Shown piece after piece: positions 24,590 to 36,366 of a stretch of 64,000 nt of DNA (positions within the stretch are counted from its first letter, which is position 1; the number at the start of each line of letters is the position of its first letter). Both the position numbers and the translations under genes were made by a program. The stretch comes from Sophora flavescens (Eukaryota > Streptophyta > Magnoliopsida > Fabales > Fabaceae). Under the pieces are notes generated by a model, which was not told where the DNA came from, did not search any database, and saw only the letters and a list, made by a program, of their open reading frames with translations. The stretch is taken from contig CM061064.1 in the NCBI GenBank assembly GCA_030762895.1, positions 237,366,586-237,430,585 of the forward strand, given 5' to 3'.

Positions 24590-25300
24590 GTGGCACAGAA
24601 ACCGAGAGTTACGTTTTAACCCTAATTTCTGATGTTAGTCGTCACCTAGTACGGCCAGAACAGTGTCTTTCTTTGTTTCCACCAAACTCAACCAGTTCTT
24701 GGAGTTTTGGAGACCTTTGGGAGACCCTTCCTTGTCAGTACCGATCTGTTTAGGTAATGGTTTCTTCCCCTTATGTTTCCTTCTCATGTTTATGAATCGG
24801 GAATTGATTAGTTTGTGTTTCTTTTTAACCAAGGCTTGGTTGTGGACTGTGCCGCACATGGGACAATAACCAGTTTGTTGTTTGTCGCTTTGTGGTACCT
24901 TCAATCCAGGTATGGGGAGAAGGGTAGTGTAACCATAGGAAGCGGGATAGTGTAAGGTAAAGGGGCTCCCATGACCCCGGTTTGTCATGTATGATATATG
25001 ATTAAATGTCTTAAATGACTATGTTGATGAATATATGTTCTGATTGGTTGTTATGTCATAAAATGTATTTTATGTTTACGTTGGTTGATTTAGCATAAAC
25101 ATGTTGATATGCTTGTTTTTGGTTCATAATATGTTGATCGGATGTTTGCTGCCATGACTATTGTGATGATGGTTTGGTTGATAAAAATATTAATTGGCTA
25201 ATTAGGCTCTAATAAGACTTGATGATTAATGGTTTTAATCCTTAAAATATTTGGTTAATAACCTTGTTGAACTCTGCCCAGAACAGTATTGTCGTGCATT

Positions 25301-25497
25301 GAGCACGACCGTGCTGAACAGGGAGCACGCCCGTGCTCCCAGTTTGAAGTCTGGAAAATGGCCGCGCATTAAGCACGGACGTGCTTCAGAGGAGCACGAC
25401 CGTGCAGCTGAGCACAGCCATGCCTAAAAGGAAGCACGATCGTGCTCCACTTAAATGGCAGCACGCCCATGCTGGGGTTAAGCACACCCGTGCTCAC
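25301..25497 (+). repeat. Cluster of eight AGCACG-NN-CGTGCT inverted repeats
   Basis: Palindromic units occur at about 25301, 25321-25340 (GGGAGCACGCCCGTGCTCCC, a 9-bp perfect stem), 25371-25386 (AAGCACGGACGTGCTT), 25391, 25410, 25431-25448, 25458 and 25480-25497. Related units lie upstream of the TATA box at 24431-24446 and 24453-24467. Spacing is irregular, about 20-50 bp. They could act as DNA sites (two half-sites per palindrome) or as RNA hairpins, since this part should be transcribed. Confidence 0.8.
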
Positions 25498-25635
25498 CCC
25501 TCTGGACAGAAACTGAGATTAAGGACTTAAAGGGGGTTTTAACCCCAATCTTTCCCAATAACGCTATGTTGACATGATTAGATAACTCGGTTAATGGTTA
25601 ATGAGGATAATTAATGATGATAAGATGTTTAAGTC

Positions 25636-26016
25636 GGTAACCGTTGGGTTATCGCACGTTGATAACTTTGGTGCTTATTTGCCAAAGTGGCCTCGATGCA
25701 TATTGGTTGAGGTGTTGATGATTTTAAGTCTTGGGTGCTTATTGGCCCAAGCACGATGATGTTGATGCTGAAGTCTTGGGAGCTTTTTAGCCCGAGCAAA
25801 GGAGGTGGTTGTTGTTGTTTGTTGTTGTGCCTTGCATAGAGCATTGGAGTTGATGGTTGAGAGGGACGTTCGACATAGGGGAGATCACCCGAGAGTACGG
25901 TGATCTGGTCATCTATGGTAGGTCACCCAAGGTTTAGTGACCGTGGCCCCCCGTGATGAGGCATCCACGGTTTGATGCGTTTGCTATCCATGTGGTTCAC
26001 CCGAGGTTCGGTGAAC
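25636..26016 (+). repeat. Series of about 22-nt hairpins with differing but matched arms
   Basis: Units are 25666-25687 (CTTTGG / CCAAAG), 25730-25751 (CTTGGG / CCCAAG), 25775-25796 (CTTGGG / CCCGAG), 25883-25905 (GATCACC / GGTGATC), 25921-25942 (GGTCAC / GTGACC), 25961-25978 (GCATC / GATGC) and 25995-26016 (GTTCACC / GGTGAAC). A weaker one lies near 25636. Loops are similar within each subgroup (TGCTTATT; CCGAGGTT-like), while paired arm positions change together. Confidence 0.75.
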
Positions 26017-26646
26017 TGTCGGTGTTGGTGCTTCTATGGCCAATACGGATATGTAACTCCGAAGTCGTTCATCCTGAGTTAGTTTGGATCCACATGCATA
26101 ATGGAGTAGCGGAGTAGTGTTACATTGCACCGCATAGCATACCTGATTTTGATGATGTTGATATATGATGATATGTATATGCTGATGTATATTATGATGT
26201 TGCCATGCTTGTTTGTTTTCCTTGCTTCCTATCTCCATGCCGTATATGTTTTCATGATTCTTACTCCCCGTTTTCTGTTTTCTTGTTTGGCATGTTTAGT
26301 TTCATGTAGAGGATGTCGAGCAGTCCGGAGAGGAGTGACTCTGAGGAGCCACCACTCATAGTTAGGGCCTTTCTTTTGTTGGTCAGGTTTTCAGTTGTAT
26401 TTTGAGGTGTTTCTGGAACGGTTATACCAGCTCTGTTGTGACATCGGGTTGGGACGTTTGTTATTGTTTTATTTTTTTAATTGTTTTAAACTTGTTTTTA
26501 TTTCCGCATTTGAGAACTCGTTCATGTGGGAACATTCTGCCCATGGACAAATGTTTTATTTATTTCAGTAAATACATAATTTTTTGTTCAGCTTTTGTCC
26601 TTTTGTTTTCTTTTTAACATGCGGGGTAGCAGGGTGTCACATTAAG

Positions 26647-26658
26647 TGGTATCAGAGC
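26647..26658 (+). promoter_or_regulatory. Primer-binding site for tRNA-Met
   Basis: TGGTATCAGAGC, five bases after the LTR end, complementary to the 3' end of plant initiator tRNA-Met; standard for Tekay/Del elements. Confidence 0.9.
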
Positions 26659-26814
26659 AGGTCTGTCCTATCAGGCTATGGAATGAGTCTGTTGTGTGCT
26701 CTTGTTTGGATTGTCTATACTTGTTATAGACAATGATGCTTTAAGTTAGTTGCCTATCTCTTTTACCTGCTTAAGTTCTATATTCAGAGTTGTTTTGGAC
26801 ATGTACAAGAACTC

Positions 26815-27405
26815 ATGGCAGGTAGAGGACGTAACGATCAGGTAATTGCGGACGCATTGGCACTCCTTGACAATGCTATCGGTCATGTTAACAACCCCAA
26901 CAACAATGGTGGGTCAGCTGAGTTTCAGGGCCTGGACAAGTTTCAAAGGAACAACCCTTCGTCGTTCAACGGAGCTTATGATCCGGAAGGAGCTTTGCTA
27001 TGGTTTAGGGAGACTGAGAAGATCTTCCGAGCGATGGATTGCAACGATCAACAGAAGCTCATCTTTGCTACCTTCATGCTAACCGAGGAGGCTGAGCATT
27101 GGTGGGAAAACTGCAGGCAGCGGATGCAGGCTGAAGTCACAACAGTTATATAGGTTGAGTTCAGGAACAAGTTTCTAGAGAAATACTTTCTAGCAGACAT
27201 CAAGGACAAGAAAGAGATGGAGTTCTTGGCTTTGAGGCAGGGATCTATGTCAGTTGGTGACTATGCTGCCAAGTTTGAGGAGCTGGCGAGGTATTACACT
27301 TCGTACCAGCATACTGCGGATGAGCGTTCCAAGTGCATTAAGTTCGAGACTGGGCTTAACCCTGAGATCAAGCAGGTGATCAGCTACCTGGAGATCAGAG
27401 TTTTC
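26815..27405 (+). pseudogene. gag: Truncated Tekay gag
   Basis: Starts MAGRGRNDQVIADALALL at the first ATG after the primer site and keeps the plant Retrotrans_gag core: FQRNNPSSFNGAYDPE, WFRETEKIFRAM, EEAEHWW, FLEKYFLADIKDKKEMEFL, GSMSVGDYAAKFEELARYY. A TAG at 27151-27153 interrupts it, after which the same frame continues to about 27405, where unrelated sequence begins. No zinc knuckle is reached. Gag normally encodes the particle-forming protein; this one is defunct. Confidence 0.9.
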
Positions 27406-27876
27406 CCAGTAAGGAATCAAATAGTATAGTTAAGAGTTCTTAATCATGAGACACTCACCTAAGGTTTAAAAATTTAAATCAACTTGCCTTGATTCCAACA
27501 AGCACCAAAATCTTTCTAGACAAGCTTAGCCTGGTTTGTTATTGTTTCATGTGTTCTCCTCTGACTTGCATACAATCTCCGACAACTTAGTCGGTCTCTA
27601 TCATGCGAAGAGTTGATCTTTCCTCGTAAGTTGGGTCAACGGTGCAAAAATCTTTCATAGATCCTCAATCAACCTTCGATAGTAATCGGTTAAACCAACA
27701 AAACTAGGGGTCTCTATCACAGTCTTCAATCGCTCCCATAAAAGCTTTTCTTCCACTTTTGTAGGGTCGACAACAATACCTTCCTTTGTAATCTCTTATC
27801 CCACAACTGTTTTGACAGCAGACTTTCCAGTTAAATCGAGTTATCTAACTCGACTAACTTTATAGCCGACATACTA
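27406..27876 (-). pseudogene. pol: Antisense gypsy RT fragment
   Basis: On the minus strand, about 27800-27605, reads TKEGIVVDPTKVEEKLLWE, then SFVGLTDYYRRLIEDL, a stop, and FAPLTQLTRKDQ. This is the end of a Ty3-gypsy RT domain. It is more divergent than the plus-strand Tekay pol and in the opposite direction, so it comes from another element. Flanking parts (27406-27600 and 27800-27876) are too decayed to read. Confidence 0.7.
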
Positions 27877-30608
27877 TGAGACACCCCTTTGTGCCCCATT
27901 GTTTTATTAAATTAAAACCTCATTAATTAATTATTTAATTCGCTCGCTTAACGTTAAATGTATATACCAAAATACATAAAAATTAAAACTTAACTATAAA
28001 CATACAATATATGAAAATTTAAACCATCATACCATATATAACATACATACAAACCATATGTTTATGCATCAGAGTATTAATACACTGTCTAGGGTATTCC
28101 AGTAGTAGGATCCCTTGCAGGTGCATGCTTATACAAACTTTTATTAGCGGAAAATATAAAATGTCTTAAGACACACTGGCCATAAACTGTCTAAGTTCTA
28201 ACACTCGAATCCACTGCTCGTGCTCCAGTATCTTGTTCAGATGGAATTCCATCTAGTTCCTCGATAACAAGTTCCTCCATCGGATCTTCTCATAGAATAA
28301 AATAAACATACACAGAATACAGAAAATAGGGGATAAGAAACATTTCTATCATCAAAAGCAGAAAGGAATCATAGCATATAATATAATAACAGTCAAAGAC
28401 AATTATCACACATAACTAACAATCATCCTCAATCATGATATCTTCCTCTACGCTCAATATCATACGATTAAACCCTTACACTAAAATGACCACTACCAAT
28501 ACTGTCACAAATTCCTCTTTAGGGATATCAGTCAGTCATCCAAGCGACGCGTCCCCATTTTCCCGTGAACAACCTCATCCATGAGAGAATGCTCATGAAA
28601 ATCAACGACACTATAGCTGCACGATACAGTAGGTGCACACCCTGGTTCAAGGGTGCTCACGCATAGCAATGACACTATAGCTGCACAGCACAGTCGGTGC
28701 ACAACCTCATCCATGGAAAGAATGCTGACGCAAAGCAATGACACTATAGATGTACAGAACAGTCGGTGCTCACCCTGGTTCAAGGGTGCTCATGAATATC
28801 AAATGACACTATAGTTGCACGGCCTAAATCTAAGTAGGGACGATCCCGCGATAATTTCGGACCTCGTGTGTTCCCAACACACGGTTGTAAACAACAATAC
28901 ATACATACGAACCTCACTGACTCGCATCAATAACAACCTAGTGCCTCAAGCTCTCGCTAGAAACTCGTATAAATCCTCAAATCATATCTCATAATCTCAT
29001 CTATAAAACAACTTAATTAAGCTAGGCACTTCTAAGTCACAATTATTCTCTCACCCAAACAAAATATCTCCGAGCAACATATATCTTTACTTAAAAGTCA
29101 ACTAATCACCTTATCAAACCAAACAGATCATGCATAATACAATAATCATCAAATATTCAAATATCAAAAGAAAACGTCACATGCAGTGGAATACCTCAAC
29201 CAGCGTATCATAATCAATTCAATAACAATAAAGTCAGACATCCTCAATCATAGGATTAACCTAATGTAGATAACCAACAATCCCCAAATCATCAGAAAAG
29301 GTTTCCAATGCGATTTTGGTCTTGTCGATCACTCGACCACTAGTAGGGTTTAGGCCGCCCTACACAATTATTATAATATATACTACTTATCCATTCTGAC
29401 GACAGGTTGATTCTTTCCCCCACCTGAACTTATCACCGAAGTCCCGAACTTTTCGATCCTCGTTACTCTACCACGGTTAATGGTTAACATTCAACCAAAA
29501 CAACATGACACAAATAAATCAAACCAAATCTAACTATGACCAATTCATGTTAGGTTTGGCCAACTATTCAAAATAGGGCTAGGGTTATTTTCTCAATTCC
29601 ATCTTTTGGATTCGAATCACTAGAGTCTTAACTAGCATAGATAAATTTCTAGAAGTTAAAAATATGAAACAAAATCCTCTAACCTCTAGGGTTAAGGTTT
29701 CGGCCAAGAGAACAAAATAAGGATAGGAATTTCTTTTGATTTCAAGCTCTTGGATAATGAAAGTATAGGTACAAGAGAGATCAAAACAGGAGTCATAACT
29801 CATCAAACATTTTTCTAAGTATTTTTGTATGATTTTTGAAGAAATGGATGTAAGACTTGAAATAGAGAAAAACTTGATGTATTTTTGTCAAATTCGCTTA
29901 GGGACATCATGTAATTGCACTTAGGTCCAAATTGGCATTTAAGAAAAGTTTAGGGACAGATAGGTAATTTAACTCCTAATATAATCATGACATAGGAAAA
30001 TTGTGTGGTGAAGAATGAAGGAGAGGTGTTGGCTGATTTTACACCACACATGAAGAGGAAGAAACCAAATTGGCCTTGACTTGCCTTAACCATGGTTAAA
30101 AATTAACTAGGATAGGTTAGATTTAAGGTTAAGGGCATTTTGGTCATTTCACCCTAAAAGCATGATTACTAGCATTTGATTCTCATAAATGCTTGGTGAG
30201 TCATCCCATAACTCAGCTCCTCTGATGTCCGGTTCTATCTCTGCAGTTTCGTTTCCGATTCCGTCAGTTTCCTGATTAGGGTTTTACGCCCGAATAAAAA
30301 CATAATATTTCGTTTTTGATCAAAAAATTTCAAAATAACTAAACTCGTTGGGAATATGATTTAAACCTAAACCATTTCGTTCACGAGTCAAAATTAGGTT
30401 TTCTGATTATTAAAATCTTACTGTCAGTAAAAACGCAGACCGATTCCCATTTGAGTTTTAAATCCAAATTTTAACCAGAGCTTCCTACCATAGAGTAGGT
30501 TCTAGATATGATTTTTTTCTCCAAAATCATTTCCTAGATCACAGATAAAAATATAAATAAATATATCTTTACCGTTAATACAGCGTATATGAAAATCAGG
30601 CTGTTACA
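27877..30608 (-). mobile_element. Solo LTR, minus strand, target duplication TACTA
   Basis: 2732 bp from TGAGACACCCC to CTGTTACA. It is flanked on both sides by TACTA (27872-27876 and 30609-30613), which proves insertion as a unit; no internal region remains. Related LTRs, also minus-strand, lie at 40325 and 57515. Contains a minisatellite (28590-28810), a hairpin with arms CGTGTGTT and AACACACG (28865-28883), and an AT-rich remainder without genes. Confidence 0.88.
28590..28810 (-). repeat. Minisatellite of about 70 bp, 3-4 units, in the solo LTR
   Basis: Repeating elements are GACACTATAGCTGCAC, CAGTCGGTGCAC and CACCCTGGTTCAAGGGTG, seen from about 28607, 28671, 28739 and 28804. The last motif is an inverted repeat (CACCCT / AGGGTG). 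A diverged version lies in the solo LTR at about 58160-58280. Confidence 0.7.
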
Positions 30609-30613
30609 TACTA

Positions 30614-31003
30614 CACAAAGCGATAAAGGTCGGACCGAATCTAGAAACTAGATCGATCGAACACTCAATATCCTTTCGCAAATGATAAACCCAGAACATT
30701 CTCAATGAACATTCCTAGAAAATATAATCTACCTTAACATGCATACTATTCAAATGTCTGACACAATCCAAAAGGATAACCGAATGTGTCACACATGGAC
30801 CAAAACACAATTTACTAGTCATGGGTCCCTACAAGTCAAAACTCTTGAAAACCCATCAAGAAAACAGATACTTGTCTGTCAACACACATTGCTTCAACTG
30901 GGAAGCAATTCAACCAAGATCCGACCAGAGATCACACAACAAAAACATAACAGACCTATTCCCCAAGGTTCCCGAAAGACTCGACCAGCTTTGATACCAC
31001 TAA
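30614..31003 (-). other. Minus-strand gypsy leader with tRNA-Met primer site
   Basis: On the minus strand, GTGGTATCAAAGC (30988-31000) matches a Tekay-type tRNA-Met primer site directly after the LTR end at 31004. The remaining bases up to the TACTA duplication look like untranslated leader. No gag is recognisable, so the element was deleted or shuffled before the solo LTR landed in it. Confidence 0.6.
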
Positions 31004-32385
31004 TGCAACACCTCCCTTGGCACTACTTAATCTGACTCATTGCGGAAAACAAAACTAAAATAATTGTTGGTCGCTTTCGGAAAATAACTCGTGTAATTCT
31101 CTATAAGTCATGAAAGTGGGTGTAAAAAGTTTTCTTTTCGGATATATACAAACATCATCCCAGTAAAACAACATTCCACCAACTTAATAAAAATCACATT
31201 TACTCAAAAGATAAGTGAATTCCTGGTCATAAATTAAAACAACCATAAATGAAATGTCATAGACATTACAATAATCCAAGAAAGGCTCTCAGAGCCATAA
31301 TACAGAAAATTATGACCTTCTCCAACATAAAATTTGACTCGTTAGACTAAGCTTGTCATGACCCAATATCGAATACGTGACTGGCCAGATGGAGGGGCAA
31401 AGTCCCATCTCCGAAGCCTAAAAGTCTCACACAACAAACAACCATATCTTTCCCAACATCAATAAAGAACCCTAATCATCACTTCCTATAGTTCTTCAAA
31501 AAGAAAGATTATAACAATATTCAAAAGACAACCCTTGGAGATCAACTTCATAAAAAGGTAATAGGTCCAAGTATAAATAAGGAATTTTACAGGATCAAGT
31601 TTGTCCAAAAAGGAAAATCTGGACACTTTGCATGGTCGAGGCATAGCACTAGAAACCCCACTCATAACGTCGGGGTGGCTCGGGATAGTCCAGCAGCTCC
31701 TACACCTGCACCTAAGACACTAAGAGAGTGAGTTACACAAACTCAATAAGGGTATGAATTAAAAACATAACATAAGAGAACATAAAATTTGAATATAGAA
31801 GAAGATTACTCGATTCAATTAAGATATGTACAAGGACCTTAATCATAATGGGTCCCGTCACCATGTCGTACATTACTTACACAATTCTGAATAACTCAAC
31901 TCCCATCAATCCTATATCTCATATATTTCCATGAGTGCATCCATTATCATTTCAATTCAACCACTTGACTACAATGAGAAACTTATCATATTCCATTGTA
32001 TTACTTATAAAAACAACAATTCCACCACAAGAAAATCAATACTTTCTTCAACCACTCAATACCATTAATATCATCATTTTTATAATTCCATCATCAAAAA
32101 TTTGAAGCAAAAGAATGCATGAGGTCAAATATAAGCATGCTCAAAATTTATCCTGGATTTTCATCCTTACATTTACACATCATAGGTACACTATTCATCC
32201 CAATTTGAAGCATCAAACATACACTACATTATACCTATACTTAACTCCTCATCTAATAAATGCACCTTAGTTCCTCTTTACAAGTCTTATACTATAATAT
32301 TTATATATTATAATATATGTTATATATAATATAATAGTATGTAAACATGGTTATAAACATATATTATTATAACATATAAATATAT

Positions 32386-32423
<38 letters not shown>

Positions 32424-33060
32424 GTGTGTGTGTGTGTGTGTGTGATGCCGAAGACCTGGAGTTGTAAAACTCCATCCTTATCACATATATATTTTATAGT
32501 ATATATACTTAAATATGTAATGAAAACCACACCTAGTTCTTGGAGTTTGAAAACTCTGCCTACATGAACGGCAATTTCATGGCTTGTCAAAACAGATGGT
32601 CAAAATGGGTATCACAAAATCCACAGAGCAGTGCTCATAAAATTAAACTATTGCCACAAATTTGCATAAATAAACTAATCCAACTCAAATCTAAGATATT
32701 AACAAGTTAGAGATTTGAACCCTTACCTCAAATTTGCTAAAACCTAAATTGTAGAGATGGGAGAGGATTCCTCAAGCTCCTCTTTTAGCTCTTTCTTCCT
32801 CTACCAAGTCTCCTTCTCCACCCAAAACCCTAGCACCCATTCTTTCTCTTCTCCATTTTTGTGACTCACGTTCCTAATCAATAGGAGGGCAACTCCCTCC
32901 TTCATATCTTTATCCCAACTAGTGGCTATTTGCCCAAAGATCCCTCATTTAAAGTGTATTTGCTACCTTTTCCCTTTAAATTTGTTAATTAGTCTTTACA
33001 CTTAAAATTAATAGATTCGTTTTTTGTACTTTTATTATTTTAATTTACCCTAGGTAAAAA
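31004..33060 (-). repeat. Minus-strand LTR-derived region
   Basis: Starts TGCAACACCTCCCTTGG next to the primer site, so on the minus strand this is the 3' end of an LTR. The first 150 bases resemble 55035-55200 (shared CTTTCGGAAAATAA and GGGTGTAAAAA). The right end is not clear; 33060 is an estimate. Contains a TA/TG microsatellite. No gene seen. Confidence 0.55.
32280..32445. repeat. AT-rich tract with (TA)n(TG)n microsatellite
   Basis: Runs of TATA repeats from about 32285 end in (TA)n at 32390-32420 and (TG)n at 32424-32443. Confidence 0.9.
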
Positions 33061-33227
33061 GATCAATATTCCTATTATCCTATATACAAGGGAGGAGTTT
33101 CACAAAGCTGGTCGTACTATGAGACTCTTACTGGAAAAGACCCCATGGTTATTCCAGTTAATCAACTTTCTACCAAAGTCGATCCCTCCGAGTGGGGTAG
33201 AGAACTCCTCTGCATCATCTGTACACG
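33061..33227 (+). other. Coding-looking segment cut by the 33228 insertion, unrecognised
   Basis: After a TAA near 33056 the plus-strand frame is open and balanced in composition: SWSYYETLTGKDPMV, then VNQLSTKVDPSEWGRELLC. It crosses the target duplication and, if joined to 38842 onward, runs on as RKPGYHK before a stop. I do not recognise the family. It may be part of a host exon or an unrelated retrotransposon. Confidence 0.3.
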
Positions 33228-34627
33228 TGTTGACGAATCTGGGCAAGTATACCCAATCGTGCAAGTAATACGGTGGTAAGACCGGTTATCGTATCCACGG
33301 GGATTGGATGTCAACTACCAATTCACAAGTGCAGCAACTATCTATACTAAACTATAAATCACGAGGAATTAACACAGAAAAATAAAGCAACAAAAGCAAT
33401 AAAATGTTTTTGGTCTTTTTGGGGACTTTTTACAAACACTTGGAGTGCAGAAAGAATATGTTAGGACTAGACTTCACCAAACCTCTTTCTCATGCAATAC
33501 CAGGACTAGATACCTCCCATTCATGCTTCAAATATTAAAATCAATCCACTAAACTACTCAAGCCCCGATCTCTCGGATGGCAAGAACCTAATTCCACTAA
33601 TAAACCCTAATCTCTTAGGCGGCCTAGATTAATGAAATTGCATTAGGATTAGGGATTACGCGATTACTAGCAAACCAAACTCCATCTCTAGATGTAAGGG
33701 TTACTAGGTGATTAATTTCAGTTCCGGTTCTGATACGAACGTCTCCATTACATACCAAAACACAAATCAAGTCATGGGGGTGCTAGCCACAACAAGCATT
33801 AAGCACAGAAATTTAATCACTAATATGAAGACATGAACACAGAATAATCAGTCAAGATAAATACATAATAATAAGTTTGGTTATATCTAATCCCAACAAC
33901 AGGGATTTAACTACTCATAAAAAGAGAATACAAAAGAGAAAGAGAGAAGGGATGAAGCAAACTCCATAGAAGGATCCTCCAATCTTCTTTCAGTCCCAGA
34001 GCAAGGAAAACATCCCCCTTCAGGGCTGGAACCCTCTTCCAGCCGCAGCCTCCAAGTGCTTCTGGCTCAAAACCTAAAAACTCTCTCACTCCCTCCATTC
34101 TGCTCTAAAACAGCAACTTATACCAATCTGTTCTGCGCACATTCGCGAGGCGAATGTACTCTCGCGAGGCGAATATTAAACTTTTCGTCTTCAGGATTGG
34201 AACTCTCGCGAGGCGAGAGTCTGTTCGCGATGCGAGACCAAAGAAGTTGCATTTCCAATATGCCCGTGAGGAGCATCAGGGCCTGGGCGTGATGGCTTAT
34301 GGTTTCCAGACTCGCGAGGCGAAACAAGGTTCGCGAGGCGAACCAGAAAGGCTTGCATTTTCTGCAACAGTCGGCTTTCAGGGTCGCGGGGAGAATCTCC
34401 AGTATTCTGCTTGGCTCAATTTTTTCTCTTTTCAAGCTCCAAAATCATCCAAGCTTCATTATAGCCAAATATGCACAGTTTTCCTTCATTTTCTGCAAAA
34501 CAACACACAGAAACCGCTTCACCCGTTCCAAGGGAAAATATAACAAAAATCAAACTAAGAATGCCTAATCAATATGAAAAATGCATGCAAAAGTGTATAG
34601 AAAATATCATGTAAAATCACACTATCA
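33228..34627 (-). repeat. 3' LTR of the minus-strand element (1400 bp)
   Basis: On the minus strand TGATAGTG to CGTCAACA. TATA-like TATAAGT at 34116-34122 (minus), with upstream copies of TCGCGAGGCGA at about 34141-34400. It lacks 19 bp within the last TCGCGAGGCGA copies that the other LTR keeps; this explains the whole length difference. Confidence 0.92.
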
Positions 34628-36240
34628 AATCACCCCAAGCTTATTCAATTGCTTGTCCTCAAGCAATCACTAAGGCCAGTAGAAGAAAACAGAACATGGA
34701 TAGTGAACTAAGAACCCGAGTAAATGATCCAAGCAATAGGCAATCCAAACAATTCAGCAAGAGACAATCAATTCAAGTCCAATTAGAGGCTTAGGTTCCT
34801 TAGACTCATATTCTCACTGATTTGGGCACTCTTTCTCACATGAAGCTCACCCCAAGCTTGTTCATTTGCTTGGCTCTCTTTCTAACCTCACTCAAGTGTT
34901 TAGGGGAATAAGACATTTCACTCAATTTTCCTCAAGGAATGAATCCTACCATAGGCTTGACTATCAACCAAATCTCTACTTTATTAATGAAAACAATTAA
35001 GAATCAAGAGGTCTTTTATTTGGGTTGTAACGTGGCCATGGGATTAATCGTTAGGTGGGGAATTCAAGAACAAGAAATTTCAAAAGGCTATACAAACTAT
35101 CAAGCATTGCAAAGCATGACCTTCTAAAATACCTCTTTGGGTTTTCAATACATTTTTACACCTTTCTTTTCTTTCTTTTTCTTTTTATTTCTCATTTCTT
35201 TTTGTCATCCCCTTCTCTATATATTTTATTTTTGTTTTTCTTTTGTTTTTCTTTTATTTGGAGAAGGGAAAATTTTCATCTCAAGAGAATTTTTTTTCTT
35301 TTTTCTGATTCTTTCATCCCATACTTTCTTCAACTACCCTTTTACCCTTTTGTAATACTTTAGAAGGTATCCTACCAAACATCATTCAACAATATATTTC
35401 AAGGTACCAAGAAAAGTATTTCTATTCTTTCAGGCTGAAAATTGGGCAACTAAGGGGTAGCATTTTATCATTCAAAGCTCAGAAGGCCATAAAAATACCT
35501 ATTGCCTCAATCATTTTCAAAAATGTTTTTAAAAATTTTCAAGCTTCGAAACGGTTTCAAGTCAAGTTCTAGAGAGATACAATCCAAGAGGAATAACACT
35601 CTAACACAAAGAATGGGGTAGATTTAGTGAGTACCCCTTTATGGCTCAAAATCTCACATTTTAGTTCAGAATCAATGAAAAACACAAATCCACATAACCA
35701 TATGCTAATTATCAACTATCCAAGATCATCCAAACATTTTCATTTGCAGCCTTATCACAAGAATAACAAATTGGGTTCAACAATTCACTATCACAATTTA
35801 TTGGGCACTTAGTTCTCACAATAGGATGCAAAATCTAAACAATGGCAATCTAATTGTGTGATCATGCAAAGCTATCATGCAAAACTATATGAATGCAACA
35901 TGCAAAATGCAAATGCAAACAAATGCAAAATACCCCTACCCCAAGCTTAAAAATTTACATTGTCCCCAATGTAAACAATCAAGTTGGAGAAAGGAAAGAA
36001 AATTAAAATAAAACAAAAAAATTGGAATGGCTTACCGAGGCGGTAGCGGGTGTTGGCTTTGTTGTCTCTCTGCCCCTTTTGCTTTTCTCCTTGTCTTCTT
36101 GCTCCCCCTTCCTTCCTTCTTACCCTGCAAACACTTGGCAATTCTCAATTTATTATTTTTCCTCTTGAGCTTCTCAAATTATTCAATAGGTTAAAATCAA
36201 AAACAAAAACTAACTAAAGAGAAGGGTTAAGAGAAGTTGG
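34628..36240 (-). other. 3' non-coding part of the minus-strand element's internal region
   Basis: On the minus strand: hairpin arms at 35967-35975 and 35954-35962, AAGCTTGGGGTAGGGG (35948-35933), AAGCTTGGGGTG (34859-34848) and the terminal polypurine tract (34642-34628). A purine-rich tract lies at about 35160-35340. These are the same elements, in the same order, as in the array copies. No credible gene; the Phe- and Ser-rich reading frames here are low-complexity artefacts. Confidence 0.8.
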
Positions 36241-36366
36241 GTTGCCTCCCAATAAGCGCTTCTTTAACGTCACTAGCTTGACGTTCTAGGATTCTCCTCC
36301 CGGATCATATGGAAATTGGGGTGGTGATTGTAGCAGTAAAATAACTTTATTCTCAATTCCACCCAG

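Larger units (their letters stand above)
24295..26641 (+). repeat. Tekay-type LTR (2347 bp) between pol and gag
   Basis: A purine run (AAGGGGG, 24288-24294) directly precedes TGGAATTTTAACACCC, and the LTR ends GGGTGTCACA at 26641 just before a tRNA-Met primer site. A TATA-like TATTTATAG lies at 24581-24589, after a cluster of AGCACG/CGTGCT inverted repeats. The transcribed part holds two further clusters of inverted repeats (25301-25497 and 25636-26016), listed separately. The rest is AT-rich without a gene. Confidence 0.85.
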
